64,000 nt of DNA, from assembly GCF_003751085.1 (NCBI RefSeq), contig NZ_RJJY01000001.1:1736001-1800000 (forward strand), in the 5' to 3' direction. The DNA comes from Micromonospora sp. Llam0. GTDB lineage: Bacteria > Actinomycetota > Actinomycetes > Mycobacteriales > Micromonosporaceae. The first letter of the stretch is position 1, and each line of letters starts with the position of its first letter. Below the pieces are notes generated by a model that worked only from the letters and a program-made list of their open reading frames with translations, made no database searches and had not been told where the DNA came from. Shown piece after piece: positions 41,996 to 52,340 of this stretch. The position numbers and the translations under genes are program-made.

Positions 41996-43450
41996 ATGCC
42001 GAGGATCCTTGCCCGGCTCAGCGCCGTCCTTGCCGCCGCCTGCCTGCTGTTCACCTCATGGTCGGTGACCGCAGCGAGACCGGCTGCCGCCCTCGACCCG
42101 TTCGCCGGATACCTGATGGCCCACTTCACCGGGGAGTCGGCCAACGGCGAGCAGATCTATCTGGCGCACAGCACCGACGGGCTGCACTGGACCGACCTCA
42201 ACAACGGCAGCCCGGTCCTGTTATCCACAGTAGGCACCCGTGGTGTGCGGGATCCGGTCCTGGTCCGCTCACCGGCCGGCGACCGTTACTGGATCATCGC
42301 CACCGATCTACGGATCGCCAGCGGCACGTCGTGGAACGACGCCGCCAACCGGGGCAGCACCTCGATCGTCGTATGGGAGTCCACCGACCTGGTCAACTGG
42401 TCGGCGCCGTGGCTACTCAACGTCGCCGGCGGTGTCGCGGGCGCCGGCAACGCCTGGGCGCCGGAGGCGATCTACAACCCGGCGACCGGGGACTACGTCG
42501 TCTACTGGGCGACCAACTCGGCCCGCAACGGGGTCACCAAGCACCGCATCTGGTACGCGCGGACCAGCGACTTCCGTACCGTCGGCACTCCGCAGCTCTA
42601 CATCGACCGGGGCAGCGGCCAGGGCATCATCGACACCCAGATCATCGAGGTCCCGAACAGCGTCGGCGGCTACCGCTACTACCGGGCGTCCGCCGACGGT
42701 CACATCACCATCGAGGCGAGCAACTCGATCCTCGGCACCTGGACGACCCTCGGCAACCTGTCGCACCTGGGCATCTCCAACGGCACCGGCGGCGGCAACG
42801 TGGTCGAGGGCCCGATGTGGGCCCAGTTCAACGGCCGCGACGAGTGGGTGCTCTGGGTGGACCAGTACGCGACCGGCCGCGGCTACCTGCCAGTCACCTC
42901 ACCCAACCTGGGCAGCACGGGCAACTTCCGGACCCGGTCGGACTACAGCATGGGCGGCAGCCGCAAGCGGCACGGATCGATCCTCAACCTGACCGCCGCC
43001 GAACAGAGCCGGGTGCTCGCCCGGTGGGGCGCCACCACCCCGGTCAACCGGATCCAGTCGTACAACTACCCGGACCGCTACGTCCGGCACGCCGACTTCG
43101 ACGTACGGATCGACGCCAACGTCAGCCCGGCCCAGGACGCGCAGTTCCGGCTGGTGCCCGGCCTGACCGGCGGCTCGGGGCACGTCTCGATCGAATCGGT
43201 CAACTATCCGGGCCACTACCTGCGGCACTACGCGTACGACTTCGAGTTGGCACCCGACGACGGCTCGGCGGTCTTCGCCGCCGACGCCACCTTCCGCCGG
43301 GTCGCCGGCCTGGCCGACGCCGGATGGTCGTCGTTCCAGTCCTACAACTTCCCGGACCGCTACGTCCGGCACTACGGCTACCAACTGCGCCTCGACCCGA
43401 TCACCGACGCACAGGCCCGCGCCGACGCCACCTTCCGCGTCACCGGCTGA
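41996..43450 (+). CDS. Secreted GH43-family arabinofuranosidase/xylosidase with AbfB domain
   Basis: The 484-aa protein begins with a signal peptide (RLSAVLAAACLLFTSWSVTA, cleavage near ARPAAA). A five-bladed GH43 domain of about 310 residues follows (LMAHFTGESANGEQIYLAHS, GVRDPVLVRSPAGDRYWIIA, GNAWAPEAIYNPATGDYVVY, NVVEGPMWAQFNGRDEWVLW). The C-terminal AbfB (CBM42) module has three repeats of the type IQSYNYPDRYVRHADFDVRI. It likely releases arabinose from arabinoxylan outside the cell. AGAAGGAGA precedes the ATG. A 15-bp terminator follows the stop. Confidence 0.88.
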   Translation: MPRILARLSAVLAAACLLFTSWSVTAARPAAALDPFAGYLMAHFTGESANGEQIYLAHSTDGLHWTDLNNGSPVLLSTVGTRGVRDPVLVRSPAGDRYWIIATDLRIASGTSWNDAANRGSTSIVVWESTDLVNWSAPWLLNVAGGVAGAGNAWAPEAIYNPATGDYVVYWATNSARNGVTKHRIWYARTSDFRTVGTPQLYIDRGSGQGIIDTQIIEVPNSVGGYRYYRASADGHITIEASNSILGTWTTLGNLSHLGISNGTGGGNVVEGPMWAQFNGRDEWVLWVDQYATGRGYLPVTSPNLGSTGNFRTRSDYSMGGSRKRHGSILNLTAAEQSRVLARWGATTPVNRIQSYNYPDRYVRHADFDVRIDANVSPAQDAQFRLVPGLTGGSGHVSIESVNYPGHYLRHYAYDFELAPDDGSAVFAADATFRRVAGLADAGWSSFQSYNFPDRYVRHYGYQLRLDPITDAQARADATFRVTG

Positions 43451-43455
43451 CTGGC

Positions 43456-43497
43456 CCGGTGGGCGGTGTCGCCGCAGCCGGAGACACCGCCCACCGG
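43456..43497 (+). terminator. Strong hairpin terminator after GH43
   Basis: CCGGTGGGCGGTGTC and GACACCGCCCACCGG form a perfect 15-bp stem with a 12-nt loop, six bases after the GH43 stop codon. There is no T-run. Confidence 0.8.
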
Positions 43498-43535
43498 CGG
43501 CGCGGACCGGCGTCGACTGGTCCGGGCCGGCTCCG

Positions 43536-44541
43536 GTGGCCCACACTGACCTGGTGCAGAAGCCGACAGCGCCGGTACGGTCCGCCGTGGTGGTCAACCC
43601 GACGAAGGTCATCGACCTGGTCGGCCTCCGGGCGGCGGTCGACGCGACCCTGGCCGAGGCCGGCTGGGCGGCACCGATCTGGCTGGAGACGACGGTCGAC
43701 GAACCGGGGCGGACGCAGACCCGGGAGGCGGTCGCGGCCGGGGTTGACGTCGTGTTCGCCTGCGGCGGCGACGGCACCGTGATGTCGTGCGTCGCCGGCC
43801 TGGTCGGCACCGACGTGGCGCTCGCCATCCTGCCGGCCGGCACCGGTAACCTGCTCGCCGCGAACCTGGGGCTGTCGACCGACCTCGCGGCCGGGCTGGA
43901 GGTCGCGGTGGAACGGCAGACCCGCCGGCTCGACGTCGGTCGGCTCGACGACGACCGCTGCTTCGTGGTGATGGCCGGCATGGGGTTCGACGCGAGCATG
44001 CTGGCCGCCACCTCCGAGCAGGCCAAGGCGCGGATCGGCTGGCCGGCGTACGTCGCCGGCGCGGTGCGGCACCTGCGGGACCGGCCGGTGCCGGTGCGGG
44101 TCCAGATCGACGACCAGCCAGCCGGTACGGACCCGGGCCCGCACCGTGCTGGTGGCCAACGTCGGCCGGCTGCAGGGCGGGATGACCCTGCTGGCCGACG
44201 CCGAACCCGACGACGGTCTGCTCGACGTCGCCGTGCTGACGCCGCGGACGCTGCGGCACTGGCTCGCGCTGGCCTGGGCGCTGGTGCGGGGTCGGCGACG
44301 GGTGCTGCGGATGCAGGTGTACCGGGGGCACGAGGTGTCGGTGATCAGTGACCGCGACCAACCCCGCGAACTCGACGGCGACCTGATCGAACCCGGCGCC
44401 ACGCTGCGGGTGACGGTCCAGCCGGCGGCGCTCCTGCTCTGCGTGCCGCGTCCGGCGGATGACCCGGACCTGTCGGTGGACGCCGCTGCGGCCGCGCGGC
44501 GTGGCGCGGCACTTGTCGAACGTACCCGCCACGCGCGATGA
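43536..44541 (+). pseudogene. Diacylglycerol/lipid kinase, single frameshift
   Basis: The N-terminal part carries the kinase signature (VVNPTKVIDLVGLRAAVD, VVFACGGDGTVMSCVAGLVG, AILPAGTGNLLAANLGL). Near 44126 the frame changes: DDQPA should be followed by VRTRARTVLVANVGRLQGGM, which lies in the next frame. That frame then runs to 44541 with DAEPDDGLLDVAVLTPRTLR and ELDGDLIEPGATLRVTVQPA as in the C-terminal domain. One extra G in GCCGGTACGG explains it. It could be a real mutation or a base-call error. Function when intact: phosphorylation of diacylglycerol or a sphingoid lipid. Confidence 0.8.
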
Positions 44542-44586
44542 CCCTGCCTCGGGGCGGGACCGGCCCTGAATCTGTCGTTGCGACGG

Positions 44587-46674
44587 TCAGCCGTTGTCGC
44601 TGCGTCCCAGCCGGGCGAGCAGCCCGGTGTGCTGCCGCTGGTGACGCTCGGCCCGTCGGCCGAGCGCGTCCGCCCGGCCCCACCGCCCGGGTACGTCGAG
44701 CAACTCGATCCGGGGTATCGACGGCGGGAGATGCGGGTCGACGCCCAGGTGGTCCTGGTACGGGGTGAGATCCAGCATGGTGCGCAGCAGAAGCAGGACC
44801 GCTCCCGCCGACCAGCCCTGTGGGCTGCACGCCGTCGGGTACTCGACCGGATATCCGGTCAACTCGCGCCGGTAGCCGGCGAAGGCCTCCGGCAGCCGTC
44901 CGTCGAAGAACCCGGACGCCTCGACCATCCCTTCGGCGATCCGGGCGGCCTCCTCGCGGAACCCGTACCGGCGCAGCCCCCAGGCGATGATCGAGTTGTC
45001 GAACGGCCAGACCGACCCCACGTGGTAGCCGACCGGGTTGTACCGTGCCTCGGTCTCGGCCAGTGTCCGTACCCCCCAGCCGGAGAACATCGCCGGCCCG
45101 AGCAGGTGTTCGGCCACCTTGCCAGCCCGGTCCGGCTCGACGATCCCGCTCCACAGCAGGTGCCCCATGTTCGACGCCAGCGCGTCGACCGGGGTGCCGT
45201 CCGGGTCGAGAGCGAGCGCGTAGTACTCGCCGTCGGCCACCCAGAAGTCGCGGTTGAACCGCTGCTTCAGGTCGGCCGCCTCCCGCTCCAGCCGGTCGGC
45301 GTACGCCGGGTCGTTCCAGAACTGGCGGGCCAGCCTGGCGCCACGGATCTTGGCGTCGTAGGCGTAGCCCTGCAGCTCGCAGGTTGCCCTCGGCAGCGCG
45401 GACAGCCGTCCGTCGCGGTAGGAGATCGCGTCCCAGGAGTCCTTCCAGCACTGGTTCTCCAGGCCGTTGCGGGTGTTGCGGCGCCAGTAGGAGACGTAGC
45501 CGTTGCCGACCAGGTCCCCGTACTCGTCGATCCAGTGCAGCGCGGCCCGGGCCTGGCGTTCGAGCCCGCGGACCAGTTCGGCGTCGCCGCTCCACCGTTC
45601 GTACTCGTCGAGCAGGATCACGAACAGCGGAGTCGCGTCGGCTGAGCCGTAGTACGGGGTGTGCGGCTGCTCCTCGAAGGCCGCCGACTCGCCGTACCGG
45701 AACTCGTGCAGGATCTTGCCGGGCTCCTCCTCCCGCAGATCGTCGAGGCTGCCGCCCTGCAACGAGCCGAGCAGCCGCAGCACCGGGGGAGTGAGCCGGG
45801 GCAGGAACGGCATGGTCTGCAGGCTGATGAAGATGCTGTCCCTGCCGAACAGCGTCATGAACCAGGGCAGTCCGGCGGTCGGAATCGGCCCGGTGGCGGT
45901 CAGCGAGGCGTACCGCATGGCGGCGAGGTCGATCAGGCTCCGCTCGTACGCCGTGGTGAGGTTGGGGTTGTCGGCGAGCAGTTGCGGTGCCCGGTCGATC
46001 CAGTGCTCCAGTTCCTGGCGCACCTGCGGTCGGGCCCGGCGTCGGTAGGCTCCCCAGATGGTCGGCGACGCGGTGTCACCGCCGTTGATCACCGGTTCCA
46101 CCCGGAGTTCGGTCTGCCACTGACCGCGCGGCTCCAGGGTGACGTCGAACGTCATGCCGTCGTCGTCGATCCGGGCCGGGAGCGTGCTGGAGATGACGGT
46201 GTCCCGCTGGAAGGTCTCCCGCCGGTAGCTGTACCGCAGCCGACCGTCGTCGTGGTGGACCGACTTCGTGCCGCGCTTGTGCTGGACGTCCTTGATCTCG
46301 AACAGGTCCGCGAAGTCGGTGTCCATGTCGACTCGCAGGGTCAGGGTTGCCGGCGCGATGTCGTGGTTGAGCACGGTGAGCCGTTCGACGAACGCCGCGC
46401 CGATCGACTGCTCCCGGATGACGGACAGCTTGGCGTCGATGTAGTGGGTGGGCCGGCCGGGCACGAGGAAGAACCGGGTCTCGAAGAAGTGCAGGTCGTC
46501 CTGGGACAGCGCGTTCAACCGGTGGCCGTCGATCCGGAGCACCCAGGTGGACAGGAAGCGCGTGTCGAACGAGAACAGGCCGGTCGGCAGGTCCGGTGAG
46601 GCGGTGACGTCACCGCGCTCGTCAGTCACCACGAAGGTGTTCCCGTCCAGGATGCTGACGGTCTTCTCGTTCAT
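44587..46674 (-). CDS. Glycogen-debranching-type amylo-alpha-1,6-glucosidase
   Basis: The 695-aa cytoplasmic protein has an N-terminal beta-sandwich domain (SILDGNTFVVTDERGDVTAS, GLFSFDTRFLSTWVLRIDGH) and an (alpha/alpha)6 GH catalytic domain (AGLPWFMTLFGRDSIFISLQ, QCWKDSWDAISYRDG, YHVGSVWPFDNSIIAWGLRR, FAGYRRELTGYPVEYPTACS). It matches the bacterial amylo-alpha-1,6-glucosidase/MGH1-type family; exact substrate not proven. The start overlaps the end of the SCP2-like gene by about 53 bp, so the two are probably co-transcribed. Confidence 0.82.
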   Translation of the reverse strand: MNEKTVSILDGNTFVVTDERGDVTASPDLPTGLFSFDTRFLSTWVLRIDGHRLNALSQDDLHFFETRFFLVPGRPTHYIDAKLSVIREQSIGAAFVERLTVLNHDIAPATLTLRVDMDTDFADLFEIKDVQHKRGTKSVHHDDGRLRYSYRRETFQRDTVISSTLPARIDDDGMTFDVTLEPRGQWQTELRVEPVINGGDTASPTIWGAYRRRARPQVRQELEHWIDRAPQLLADNPNLTTAYERSLIDLAAMRYASLTATGPIPTAGLPWFMTLFGRDSIFISLQTMPFLPRLTPPVLRLLGSLQGGSLDDLREEEPGKILHEFRYGESAAFEEQPHTPYYGSADATPLFVILLDEYERWSGDAELVRGLERQARAALHWIDEYGDLVGNGYVSYWRRNTRNGLENQCWKDSWDAISYRDGRLSALPRATCELQGYAYDAKIRGARLARQFWNDPAYADRLEREAADLKQRFNRDFWVADGEYYALALDPDGTPVDALASNMGHLLWSGIVEPDRAGKVAEHLLGPAMFSGWGVRTLAETEARYNPVGYHVGSVWPFDNSIIAWGLRRYGFREEAARIAEGMVEASGFFDGRLPEAFAGYRRELTGYPVEYPTACSPQGWSAGAVLLLLRTMLDLTPYQDHLGVDPHLPPSIPRIELLDVPGRWGRADALGRRAERHQRQHTGLLARLGRSDNG

Positions 46675-47059
46675 TTTCGGCGGCCTCCCTCCGGGTGAAG
46701 TCCCTTGGATGCAGCCCGGCCGGGACACTGCCGAACAGGACCCGGCAGAGCTGGTCCGCGAGCCCCAGGTCTCCCTCGACGACGACCGCGTTACGGAACA
46801 GCAGGGGGATGAACCGGTCCTCGCCCCGGGCCAACCGGTCGAAGCGGACCCGTTCGCTGCGGACGATCGAATCCGGCTCGGGCCCTGTCGACGACACCTG
46901 GACCTTCCCCGTTTCCAGGGTGACAAACCAGTGCGTCGTCCTGGTCTCCTCGTGTACGTCGAAGCGAACGGTGCCACGCAGCCGGGGTGGCAGCCGGGTC
47001 AGGACCGAGCTTGCGTCGCTGGCCAGCTGATCCAGCGCGTCTTCGACCGTGTCGACCAT
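46622..47059 (-). CDS. SCP2 sterol-transfer-like protein
   Basis: The 145-aa protein reads VEDALDQLASDASSVLTRLP, GTVRFDVHEETRTTHWFVTL, SIVRSERVRFDRLARGEDRF and VVVEGDLGLADQLCRVLFGS, the layout of an SCP2 lipid-binding fold. Its stop lies inside the next gene. Start ATG 47059; a longer form from 47131 is possible. Partner or ligand unknown. Confidence 0.7.
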   Translation of the reverse strand: MVDTVEDALDQLASDASSVLTRLPPRLRGTVRFDVHEETRTTHWFVTLETGKVQVSSTGPEPDSIVRSERVRFDRLARGEDRFIPLLFRNAVVVEGDLGLADQLCRVLFGSVPAGLHPRDFTRREAAENEREDRQHPGREHLRGD

Positions 47060-47172
47060 CCGGTCCCACCTCCGCACGCCGTGTGACGTTTCCGGTGCAC
47101 CGTAGGCCGGGTCGCGGCCGGCCCGCATCACCCGCGTCGGGTGAGCTGCCCGGGGATCAGCCGGCCGGGGGA

Positions 47173-48186
47173 TCAGCCGGCCGCGGGTGACTCTGCGGTG
47201 GACAGCAGGTCGACGAAGCGCCGGGTGTCGACGTTGCCGCCGGAGACGATCACGCCGGTCCGCCGTGGAGTCGGCACCGGTCGTCCCGCCAACAGGGCGG
47301 CCAGCCCGGTCGCGCCGCTGGGCTCGACGACGATCTTCATCCGGTCGAAGGCGAACCGCATCGCCGCCCGGATCTCGTCGTCGTCGACCAGGACGACGTC
47401 GTCGAGCAGCCGCTGGTTCACCGAGAAGGTCAGCTCGCCCGGCGTTTCGGCGGCCTGCCCGTCGGCGATCGTGCGCGGCACCGGGATGGTGACCCGCCGG
47501 CCGGCGGCCAGCGACCGCAATGTGTCGTCGCCGGCCGACGGTTCGACGCCGATCACCCGGATCCGGGGCTGCAGCCCTTTCGCCGCGATCGAGGTGCCCG
47601 CTGCCAGACCGCCGCCGCCGACCGGCACCAGCAGCGCGTCGAGCGGGCCGACCTCTTCGACCAGTTCGAGGGCTGCGGTGCCCTGCCCGGCGATGACGTG
47701 CGGGTGATCGTACGGCGGGACCAGGGTGAGCCCGCGTTCGGCGGCCAGCGCCGTACCGATGGCGACCCGGTCACCGGTGTACCGGTCGTAGGTGATGATC
47801 TCGGCCCCGTAGCCGCGGACCGCCGCCGTCTTGGCCGCCGGGGTGTCCTGCGGCATGACGATCACTGCGGTGCTGCCCAACTCCCGGGCGGCCAGCGCGA
47901 CGGCCTGGGCATGGTTGCCGGACGAGTACGCGGCGATGCCCCGGGCCAGCTGGGCCGGTGACAGCCGGGAGATCGTGTTGTAGGCGCCACGGAACTTGAA
48001 CGCACCGACGCGTTGCAGGTTCTCGCACTTGACGAAGACCTCGGCGCCGACCATGGCGTCCAGAGTGCGCGAGCGCAGCACGGGGGTGCGGTGCGCGGCG
48101 CCGGCTATCCGCGCGGCCGCGTCGCGGACGTCGGGCAAGGTGACCGGTGTCGAGTCCGTCAAGGTGCTTCCTCCCGGGGCGCTCAT
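47173..48186 (-). CDS. Threonine/serine dehydratase (PLP-dependent)
   Basis: The 337-aa protein is a fold-type II PLP enzyme: VFVKCENLQRVGAFKFRGAY with the PLP lysine in AFKFRG, AIAAYSSGNHAQAVALAARE (SSGNHAQ), and LDALLVPVGGGGLAAGTSIA (PLP phosphate loop). It lacks the C-terminal ACT domain of biosynthetic IlvA, so it is likely the catabolic type or a serine/threonine racemase relative. It deaminates threonine to 2-oxobutyrate. Confidence 0.87.
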   Translation of the reverse strand: MSAPGGSTLTDSTPVTLPDVRDAAARIAGAAHRTPVLRSRTLDAMVGAEVFVKCENLQRVGAFKFRGAYNTISRLSPAQLARGIAAYSSGNHAQAVALAARELGSTAVIVMPQDTPAAKTAAVRGYGAEIITYDRYTGDRVAIGTALAAERGLTLVPPYDHPHVIAGQGTAALELVEEVGPLDALLVPVGGGGLAAGTSIAAKGLQPRIRVIGVEPSAGDDTLRSLAAGRRVTIPVPRTIADGQAAETPGELTFSVNQRLLDDVVLVDDDEIRAAMRFAFDRMKIVVEPSGATGLAALLAGRPVPTPRRTGVIVSGGNVDTRRFVDLLSTAESPAAG

Positions 48187-48339
48187 CTGACAGAGTTCCA
48201 TACAGCGGCCGGGCGAGTCGCAGCCGGCCGGCTGGTGTCCATGCCGCATTGTCCGGGCGCGGCCGACACCGCCGACCCGTAGCGCGACGGTGCCGCTGAC
48301 GGTGTTGCGCGCGGTGTCCGGATCTGCCCCGGATCTTTT

Positions 48340-48352
48340 CCGAAAATTTCGG
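48340..48352. promoter_or_regulatory. Palindrome CCGAAAATTTCGG in the xylanase promoter region
   Basis: A perfect 13-bp palindrome of the CGAAA-N-TTTCG type. Similar CGAAA/TTTCG elements have been noted upstream of Streptomyces xylanase genes (recalled, not checked). It lies 206 bp before the xylanase start. Confidence 0.55.
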
Positions 48353-48453
48353 TACCTCTGGTCTCGGCGCCGGGTGCCGGTACCGTGCTGCCATGCTCCG
48401 GTTCGCTGGTCAAGCAGCGGGTCGACCGGCATCGGTCTTGGTCGTTGAGTTAC

Positions 48454-48466
48454 CGGAATTTTTCCG
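48454..48466. promoter_or_regulatory. Palindrome CGGAATTTTTCCG in the xylanase promoter region
   Basis: A 13-bp palindrome with a 3-bp centre, 92 bp before the xylanase start. It is related in layout to the site at 48340. The rest of 48187-48557 shows no gene. Confidence 0.45.
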
Positions 48467-48470
48467 TTAA

Positions 48471-49991
<1,521 letters not shown>

Positions 49992-50005
49992 CGGCACCAA
50001 CCCCA

Positions 50006-50050
50006 GGACGGGGCCGGTATGCGGGAGACCCCCGCGTACCGGCCCCGTCC
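50006..50050 (+). terminator. Strong hairpin terminator after the xylanase
   Basis: A 20-bp stem (GGACGGGGCCGGTATGCGGG with CCCGCGTACCGGCCCCGTCC, one G-T pair) around a 5-nt loop, 15 bases after the stop codon. No T-run. Confidence 0.85.
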
Positions 50051-50242
50051 GGCGTGCGGGGGCTCGGATCGGGTGCGGCCGGCGGCCCGGCGACACCCCG
50101 GTACCGGCCCGGCGCGGCGCTGTCGGTGGCTGCGGTTACGCTCGTCGGACGGTGGCCCGCAGGCCACCGTCGTTGCCCCGCCGGTCGGTCCTGCCCGTCG
50201 GCGAGGTGGGGCACCGTTGGCCGGCACCGGGAGTTCGACGCG

Positions 50243-52300
50243 TTGACTGCACAATCTGAGACGCTGTACGGAGCAGACGACCTCACCCACCTGGAAGGGC
50301 TGGAGGCCGTCCGCAAGCGGCCCGGCATGTACATCGGCTCCACCGACAGCCGGGGCGTCGGCCATCTGCTCAACGAGATCCTCGACAACTCCACCGACGA
50401 GGGCGTCGCCGGCCACGCCAGCCGGGTCGAGGTGACCCTGCACGCCGACGGTTCGGTCCAGGTCGACGACGACGGCCGGGGCATCCCGACCGACGTACAC
50501 ACCCGGTCCGGGCTGTCCGGGGTCGAGCTGGTGCTGACCCGGCTGCACGCCGGCGGCAAGTTCGGCGGCTCCGGTTACAAGGCGTCCGGCGGCCTGCACG
50601 GTGTCGGCGCGTCGGCGGTGAACGCGCTCTCGCTGCGGTTCGACGTACGGGTCAAGCGGGCCGGCCGGGTGTCGGAGATGTCGTTCCAGCGTGGCGTCCC
50701 GGGGGTCTTCGACGGCCCCGGTCCGGCCGCCGGCTTCACCGGGCAGTCGGGGCTGCGGGCGGTCGGCCGGATGAAGCGCGGCGAGGCCACCGGCACCTCC
50801 ATCCGCTACTGGTACGACGCCCGCTACTTCGACGCCGGCGCCGCACTCGACGTGGCGGCCGTACGGACCCGACTGCGCAACACCGCCTTCCTGGTACCTG
50901 GGGTCACCTACGTGCTGCGCGACGCCACCTCCGGTGAACCGGTCGAGGAGGTGTACCACCATCCCCGGGGCCTGGTCGAGATGGTGGAGTTCCTCACCCC
51001 GAGCGGGGACCGACCGGTCAGCGGCACCCTGTTCATCACCGGCACCGGCACCTACAAGGAGAACGCCGCCGACGCCAACGGCGTGATGCAGTCCGACGTC
51101 GAGCGTCGGGCCGAGGTGGAGGTCGCCCTTGGCTGGGGCACCGGCTACGAGCGGACCGTCGAGTGCTTCACCAACACCATCCGCAACGTGCACGGCGGCA
51201 CCCACCGGCGGGGGTTCGAACGCGGGGTGACCCGGGCCGTCGTCGACGCGGTACGCAACAGCCGCGGCCTGCTCAAGCCCAAGGAGGATCCGCCGACCGT
51301 CGACGACGTGCTCGAAGGCATGACGGCCGTGGTGCACGTGCGGATCCCGGAGCCCCAGTTCACCTCGCAGACCAAGGACGAGCTCTCCACCGCGGGCATC
51401 ACCCGGGTGGTCCAGACGGTGGTGGAGCGGCACATCAAGTCCTGGGTGGAGGACCGCCGGACCCGTACCGAGGCCCGGACCGTGCTGCAGAAGGTGGTCG
51501 ACGCGGCCCGGGTCCGGCTCACCCAGAAGCAGCAGAAGGACGCCGCCCGGCGCAAGACCGCCCTGGAAGGGGCGTCCATGCCGCCGAAGCTGGTCGACTG
51601 CCGGTCGACCGGCCTGCAGCGCAGCGAGTTGTTCATCGTGGAGGGCGACAGCGCGCTCGGCTCGGCCCGGATGGCCCGGGTCGCCGAGTACCAGGCCCTG
51701 CTGCCGATCCGGGGCAAGATCCTCAACGTGCAGAAGGCCAACCTGGCCGACACGTTGCGCAACGCCGAGGTGGCGGCGATCGTCCAGGTCCTCGGGTCCG
51801 GCACCGGGCGCACCTTCGACCTGGCCGCCATGCGGTACGGCCGGGTGATCCTGATGGCCGACGCGGACGTGGACGGCTCGCACATCCGGACGTTGCTGAT
51901 CACCCTGTTCGCCAAGTACCTGCGTCCGGTGATCGAGGCCGGCCGGCTGTACGCGGCGATGCCCCCACTGCACAAGATCACCACCAAGGGCCGGAACGCG
52001 GAGACCATCTTCACCTTCACCGAGGCCGAGATGGAGCAGACCGTACGGCGACTGGAGCGGGCCGGGCGACAGGTGGTCACCCCGGTGCCCCGGTTCAAGG
52101 GCCTCGGCGAGATGGACGCCGACGAGCTGTGGGAGACGACCATGAATCCGGCGACCCGCTCGGTACGCCGGATCACCCTGGCCGACGCGGAGGTCGCGGA
52201 CCGCACCCTGGAGTTGCTGATGGGGGAGAAGGTCGAGCCGCGCCGCAACTGGCTGATCGACTCGGCCGGCCGGGTCGACCAGGAGAGCATCGACGCCTGA
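50243..52300 (+). CDS. Type IIA topoisomerase subunit B (ParE/GyrB-like)
   Basis: The 685-aa protein has the GHKL ATPase ([67 protein letters not shown]), the transducer domain, and the Toprim domain ([53 protein letters not shown]). The C-terminus lacks the long insertion of some GyrB proteins. TTG 50243 with GGGAG upstream is the likely start. It pairs with the A subunit 40 bp downstream. Actinobacteria usually have gyrAB near the origin; this second pair resembles the topoisomerase-IV-like set, but whether it decatenates or supercoils is not shown. Confidence 0.87.
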   Translation: MTAQSETLYGADDLTHLEGLEAVRKRPGMYIGSTDSRGVGHLLNEILDNSTDEGVAGHASRVEVTLHADGSVQVDDDGRGIPTDVHTRSGLSGVELVLTRLHAGGKFGGSGYKASGGLHGVGASAVNALSLRFDVRVKRAGRVSEMSFQRGVPGVFDGPGPAAGFTGQSGLRAVGRMKRGEATGTSIRYWYDARYFDAGAALDVAAVRTRLRNTAFLVPGVTYVLRDATSGEPVEEVYHHPRGLVEMVEFLTPSGDRPVSGTLFITGTGTYKENAADANGVMQSDVERRAEVEVALGWGTGYERTVECFTNTIRNVHGGTHRRGFERGVTRAVVDAVRNSRGLLKPKEDPPTVDDVLEGMTAVVHVRIPEPQFTSQTKDELSTAGITRVVQTVVERHIKSWVEDRRTRTEARTVLQKVVDAARVRLTQKQQKDAARRKTALEGASMPPKLVDCRSTGLQRSELFIVEGDSALGSARMARVAEYQALLPIRGKILNVQKANLADTLRNAEVAAIVQVLGSGTGRTFDLAAMRYGRVILMADADVDGSHIRTLLITLFAKYLRPVIEAGRLYAAMPPLHKITTKGRNAETIFTFTEAEMEQTVRRLERAGRQVVTPVPRFKGLGEMDADELWETTMNPATRSVRRITLADAEVADRTLELLMGEKVEPRRNWLIDSAGRVDQESIDA

Positions 52301-52340
52301 GCAGGACCCGCTCGATCGAGGAAGCGCTGGAAACGTAGAG

